Position numbers and translations under genes: made by a program. From contig JALRAA010000044.1 in NCBI GenBank assembly GCA_023262645.1, positions 1 to 8,683 of the forward strand: a stretch of 8,683 nt of DNA, read 5' to 3'. Below the pieces are notes generated by a model. That model made no database searches and had not been told where the DNA came from. It saw only the letters and a program-made list of their open reading frames with translations. This document shows, one piece after another, positions 6,698-8,683 of this stretch; within the stretch, counting starts at the first letter, position 1; every line of letters starts with the position of its first letter. The stretch is from Burkholderiaceae bacterium. GTDB taxonomy: Bacteria > Pseudomonadota > Gammaproteobacteria > Burkholderiales > Burkholderiaceae_C.

Positions 6698-6861
6698 ATG
6701 GCGACCATTTCGAAATCTTCTTTTCGGGCGCCGCATTCAGGACAAGTCCAGTTCATGGGAACTTGTTCCCAAGGTGTGCCAGGGGCAATACCTTCGTCGG
6801 GAGCACCGACGGCTTCGTCGTAAATCCAGCCACAAATCAAGCACATCCAAGTTTTGTTCAC
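6694..6861 (-). CDS. Rubredoxin, 55 residues, GTG start
   Basis: Rubredoxin is a small electron carrier with one iron held by four cysteines. Reading the minus strand from GTG at 6861 to TAA at 6694 gives 55 residues with the two expected knuckles: CLICGWIYDE (Cys7 and Cys10) and CPECGARKEDFE (Cys40 and Cys43), separated by the typical GIAPGTPWEQVP segment. Length and spacing match the family exactly, so the gene is intact. No ATG lies upstream in frame; the only internal ATG is codon 6, one residue before the first cysteine, too late for a normal rubredoxin, so GTG is chosen. A weak GGA sits about ten bases upstream. It is convergent with phr, sharing four bases, and divergent from the thiD-like gene. 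The electron partner cannot be told from here; no alkane hydroxylase is nearby. Confidence 0.92.
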   Translation of the reverse strand: MNKTWMCLICGWIYDEAVGAPDEGIAPGTPWEQVPMNWTCPECGARKEDFEMVAI

Positions 6862-6938
6862 AGTGTCATTTCCAATGGGTTGAAGGCCTATTGCCGCACC
6901 GAAGTCGTGGCATAGAATGAATCAAAGTATAGACGGCC
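6862..6938. promoter_or_regulatory. Divergent intergenic region between rubredoxin and thiD-like genes
   Basis: These 77 bases must hold control signals for both the rubredoxin (minus) and the thiD-like gene (plus). Besides the plus-strand promoter candidate listed separately, the minus strand has TATACT at 6926-6931 as a possible -10, but I see no good -35. No clear operator palindrome is visible. Confidence 0.4.
6891..6918 (+). promoter_or_regulatory. Candidate sigma-70 promoter for thiD-like/hemL
   Basis: TTGCCG (6891-6896) and TAGAAT (6913-6918) are spaced by 16 bases and match four and five of six consensus positions. Transcription would start near 6925, leaving about 14 bases of leader before the ATG at 6939. 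Seen by eye only. Confidence 0.4.
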
Positions 6939-7853
6939 ATGAATCAACACATCACGCTCACAGACGAAGGCCAGACCCCCGAAATGGCGCATCCTTGTGC
7001 GCTGACTTTCAACAGCAACGACCCCAGCGGCGCGGGTGGATTGACCGCCGATATTTTGGCCATGTCCTCGGTAGGTACCCATGTGTTGGCGATTTCCACG
7101 GGCAGTTATTTGCGCGATACCGCCGAAACGTTTGACCATGTGCCCATGGACGAAGATGCCGTGGACGATCAAGCAAGACATGTGTTGGAAGACATTTCGG
7201 TGCAAGTCATCAAAGTGGGTTTTTGCGGCACGCCAGAAATCGTGTCGGTGATTGCCGAGTTGTGTACCGATTACCCGGACGTGCCTGTGGTCGCCTATAT
7301 GCCCAGTCTTTCGTGGTGGCAAGATGACCCGATCGAGGCTTACCAAGACGCGTTCATGGAGTTGCTGTTGCCTCAAACCACTTTGTTGGTGGGGAACCAT
7401 TCCACGCTGTGGCGCTGGCTGTTGCCAGACTGGGGCAGCGAGCGCACGCCCACCGCGCGCGATTTGGCCAAAGCGGCGGCCGAGAAAGGCGTGCCCTACA
7501 CCTTGGTGACCGGGCTGCCTCAGGGCAATCAACATATCGAAAATGCGTTGGCTACCCCACTGTCGGTGATGGTGAGCGAAACCATCGAACGCTTCGATGC
7601 GGTTTTCACCGGAGCCGGCGACACCTTGAGCGCAACGGTGGCGGGTTTGCTCGCGATGGGCGACGACCTCGAAGCCTCTGTGGCCGAAGCCTTTAGCTAT
7701 TTGGACGGTGCCTTGGACGCGGGCTTTCGACCTGGCATGGGCCACGCGTTGGCAGACCGATTGTTTTGGGCGCAAGCGCCCGATGATGCAGACGATGCGG
7801 ATGAACACACCAGCAGCGAAGATTTCCTGCCTGGCCACGACACCCGCCATTGA
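6939..7853 (+). CDS. thiD: ThiD-like PfkB-family kinase (hydroxymethylpyrimidine / phosphomethylpyrimidine kinase related)
   Basis: The 304-residue protein belongs to the ribokinase superfamily and most resembles ThiD, which phosphorylates HMP and HMP-P in thiamine synthesis. The N-terminal NSNDPSGAGGLTADILA (25-41) corresponds to the ThiD SDPSGGAGIQADL block, VIKVGFCG (90-97) to the VKTGM block, and FTGAGDTLSATVAGLLA (223-239) to GTGCTLSA. Two features are atypical: the anion-hole motif reads GAGDT, with a ribokinase-type Asp228 where ThiD has a cysteine, and the VDPVM and TPN..E blocks are replaced (VVAYMPS around 117-123, VGNHSTLWRW around 151-160). The tail (281-304) is acidic and low in complexity. 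It is therefore probably an active kinase, but its substrate is less certain than the name suggests; a pyridoxal-type kinase is another option. It precedes hemL by 25 bases, as thi genes often do in this group. Upstream TAGACGG gives only a weak ribosome binding site. Confidence 0.8.
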   Translation: MNQHITLTDEGQTPEMAHPCALTFNSNDPSGAGGLTADILAMSSVGTHVLAISTGSYLRDTAETFDHVPMDEDAVDDQARHVLEDISVQVIKVGFCGTPEIVSVIAELCTDYPDVPVVAYMPSLSWWQDDPIEAYQDAFMELLLPQTTLLVGNHSTLWRWLLPDWGSERTPTARDLAKAAAEKGVPYTLVTGLPQGNQHIENALATPLSVMVSETIERFDAVFTGAGDTLSATVAGLLAMGDDLEASVAEAFSYLDGALDAGFRPGMGHALADRLFWAQAPDDADDADEHTSSEDFLPGHDTRH

Positions 7854-7878
7854 TTGTTCACTTCTACCTTGAAGACCT

Positions 7879-8683
7879 ATGACTGATCACAACCAAACCC
7901 TGTTCGACCGCGCCCGCCAAGTCATTCCCGGCGGCGTCAATTCACCGGTGCGTGCATTCCGTGCGGTCGGCGGCACACCACGTTTTGTCAAACGCGCACA
8001 AGGTGCGTATTTTTGGGACGCCAATGACAAGCGTTACATAGACTACATCGGCTCTTGGGGGCCCATGATCTTGGGCCATGGCCACCCGGCAGTGCTCGAA
8101 GCGGTGCAAAAAGCAGCGTTGGATGGTTTTTCTTTCGGCGCGCCAACTGAGCGGGAAATCCAATTGGTCGAGGCCTTGATCAAGCTCATGCCGTCTATGG
8201 ACATGGTGCGATTGGTCAGTTCAGGCACCGAGGCCGGCATGAGTGCATTGCGACTGGCAAGAGGCGCCACGGGTCGCAGCATGATTATCAAGTTCGAAGG
8301 TTGCTACCACGGCCATGCTGATGCGTTGTTGGTCAAAGCCGGTTCAGGGTTGGCCACCTTTGGTAACCCCACCAGCGCCGGTGTCCCACCCGAAGTCGTG
8401 CAACACACCTTGGTGCTGGAGTACAACAACATCACCCAATTGGAAGAAGCGTTTTCATTGCATGGCAAAGAATTGGCTTGCGTGATGATCGAGCCGATTG
8501 CGGGCAACATGAATTTTGTGCGTGCCAGTGTGCCGTTCATGAAGCGTTGCCGCGAACTCTGCACCCAGCATGGCGCGTTGCTGGTTTTTGACGAGGTGAT
8601 GACCGGCTGTCGCGTGGCCTTGGGCAGCGCGCAAAGCGTATACGCCAGATCCATTCCCGGTTTTGAACCTGATGTCACCGTAT
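7879..8683 (+). CDS. hemL: Glutamate-1-semialdehyde 2,1-aminomutase, 3' truncated by window end
   Basis: HemL is the PLP enzyme that turns glutamate-1-semialdehyde into 5-aminolevulinate, the last step of the C5 route to haem. The frame from ATG 7879 is open to the window end, 268 of an expected 425-430 residues. Family marks are ARQVIPGGVNSPVRAF (12-27), GSWGPMILGHGHP (58-70), SSGTEAGMSALRLARG (114-129), the PLP-phosphate region, FEGCYHGHAD (139-148), GAPT around 87-90, IEPIAGNMN (204-212) and DEVMTG (238-243), where Asp238 contacts the pyridine nitrogen of PLP. The catalytic lysine (LGKxxGGG) should follow within a few residues past the edge. The motif usually read DEVMTGFRVA has Cys244 in place of Phe. 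GAAGA (7871-7875) is a weak ribosome binding site. The 25-base gap to the thiD-like gene has no terminator, so the two are probably cotranscribed. Confidence 0.95.
   Translation, partial: MTDHNQTLFDRARQVIPGGVNSPVRAFRAVGGTPRFVKRAQGAYFWDANDKRYIDYIGSWGPMILGHGHPAVLEAVQKAALDGFSFGAPTEREIQLVEALIKLMPSMDMVRLVSSGTEAGMSALRLARGATGRSMIIKFEGCYHGHADALLVKAGSGLATFGNPTSAGVPPEVVQHTLVLEYNNITQLEEAFSLHGKELACVMIEPIAGNMNFVRASVPFMKRCRELCTQHGALLVFDEVMTGCRVALGSAQSVYARSIPGFEPDVTV

Noticed and set aside
6917..7135. Plus-strand frame starting with ATG at 6917, overlapping the thiD-like start
   Set aside because: It is out of frame with the kinase, short, and shows no family resemblance; the ATG falls on the candidate -10 element.
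6888..7850. A 320-codon minus-strand open frame opposite the thiD-like gene
   Set aside because: Almost the whole length mirrors the kinase frame, which carries PfkB motifs; the antisense product is His/Arg/Gln-rich and has no family signature.
7854..7878. Possible terminator or promoter between the thiD-like gene and hemL
   Set aside because: Only 25 bases, with no hairpin, T-run or hexamer pair; taken as an ordinary intra-operon gap.

Overview
The window reads as chromosomal DNA of a betaproteobacterium, most likely order Burkholderiales and probably Comamonadaceae. The grounds are the protein style (algH-ruvX-pyrR-pyrB-pyrC' order, rubredoxin divergent from a thiD-like gene followed by hemL) and the moderately GC-rich codon use. 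This placement is inference from family resemblance, not a search. Almost every base is coding; I see no mobile element, CRISPR array, tRNA, rRNA or long repeat, and no gene-free stretch above 300 bases.

Left edge (1-1417, plus strand): the last 43 codons of a class I c-type cytochrome, then a complete flavocytochrome c sulfide dehydrogenase flavoprotein (fccB-like). Together they look like a periplasmic sulfide-oxidising module (FccAB, or the related SoxEF).

Centre (1419-5188, minus strand): a tight five-gene set transcribed in the order algH, ruvX, pyrR, pyrB, pyrC'. Every junction is a stop-start overlap of 1 or 4 bases. PyrB is aspartate transcarbamoylase. PyrC' is a dihydroorotase-fold protein that has lost its metal-binding histidines, so it is expected to be a structural partner of PyrB, as in Pseudomonas. 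PyrR is a PRPP-binding regulator/uracil phosphoribosyltransferase homologue. The first gene starts only 21 bases from the divergent photolyase gene.

Right part (5210-8683): phr, a class I DNA photolyase (plus); a 55-residue rubredoxin (minus) that starts with GTG and overlaps the photolyase stop; a divergent thiD-like kinase (plus) with a ribokinase-type GAGDT motif; and hemL (plus), cut by the window end just before its catalytic lysine would appear. ThiD and HemL belong to cofactor synthesis (thiamine, tetrapyrrole) and form a likely two-gene operon.

Most of the window is conserved housekeeping sequence. The points worth a second look are the catalytically dead PyrC', PyrR without room for a classical attenuator, the altered kinase motif in the ThiD-like protein, the easily missed rubredoxin, and the extreme packing of gene ends. 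I found no convincing previously undescribed multi-gene system.
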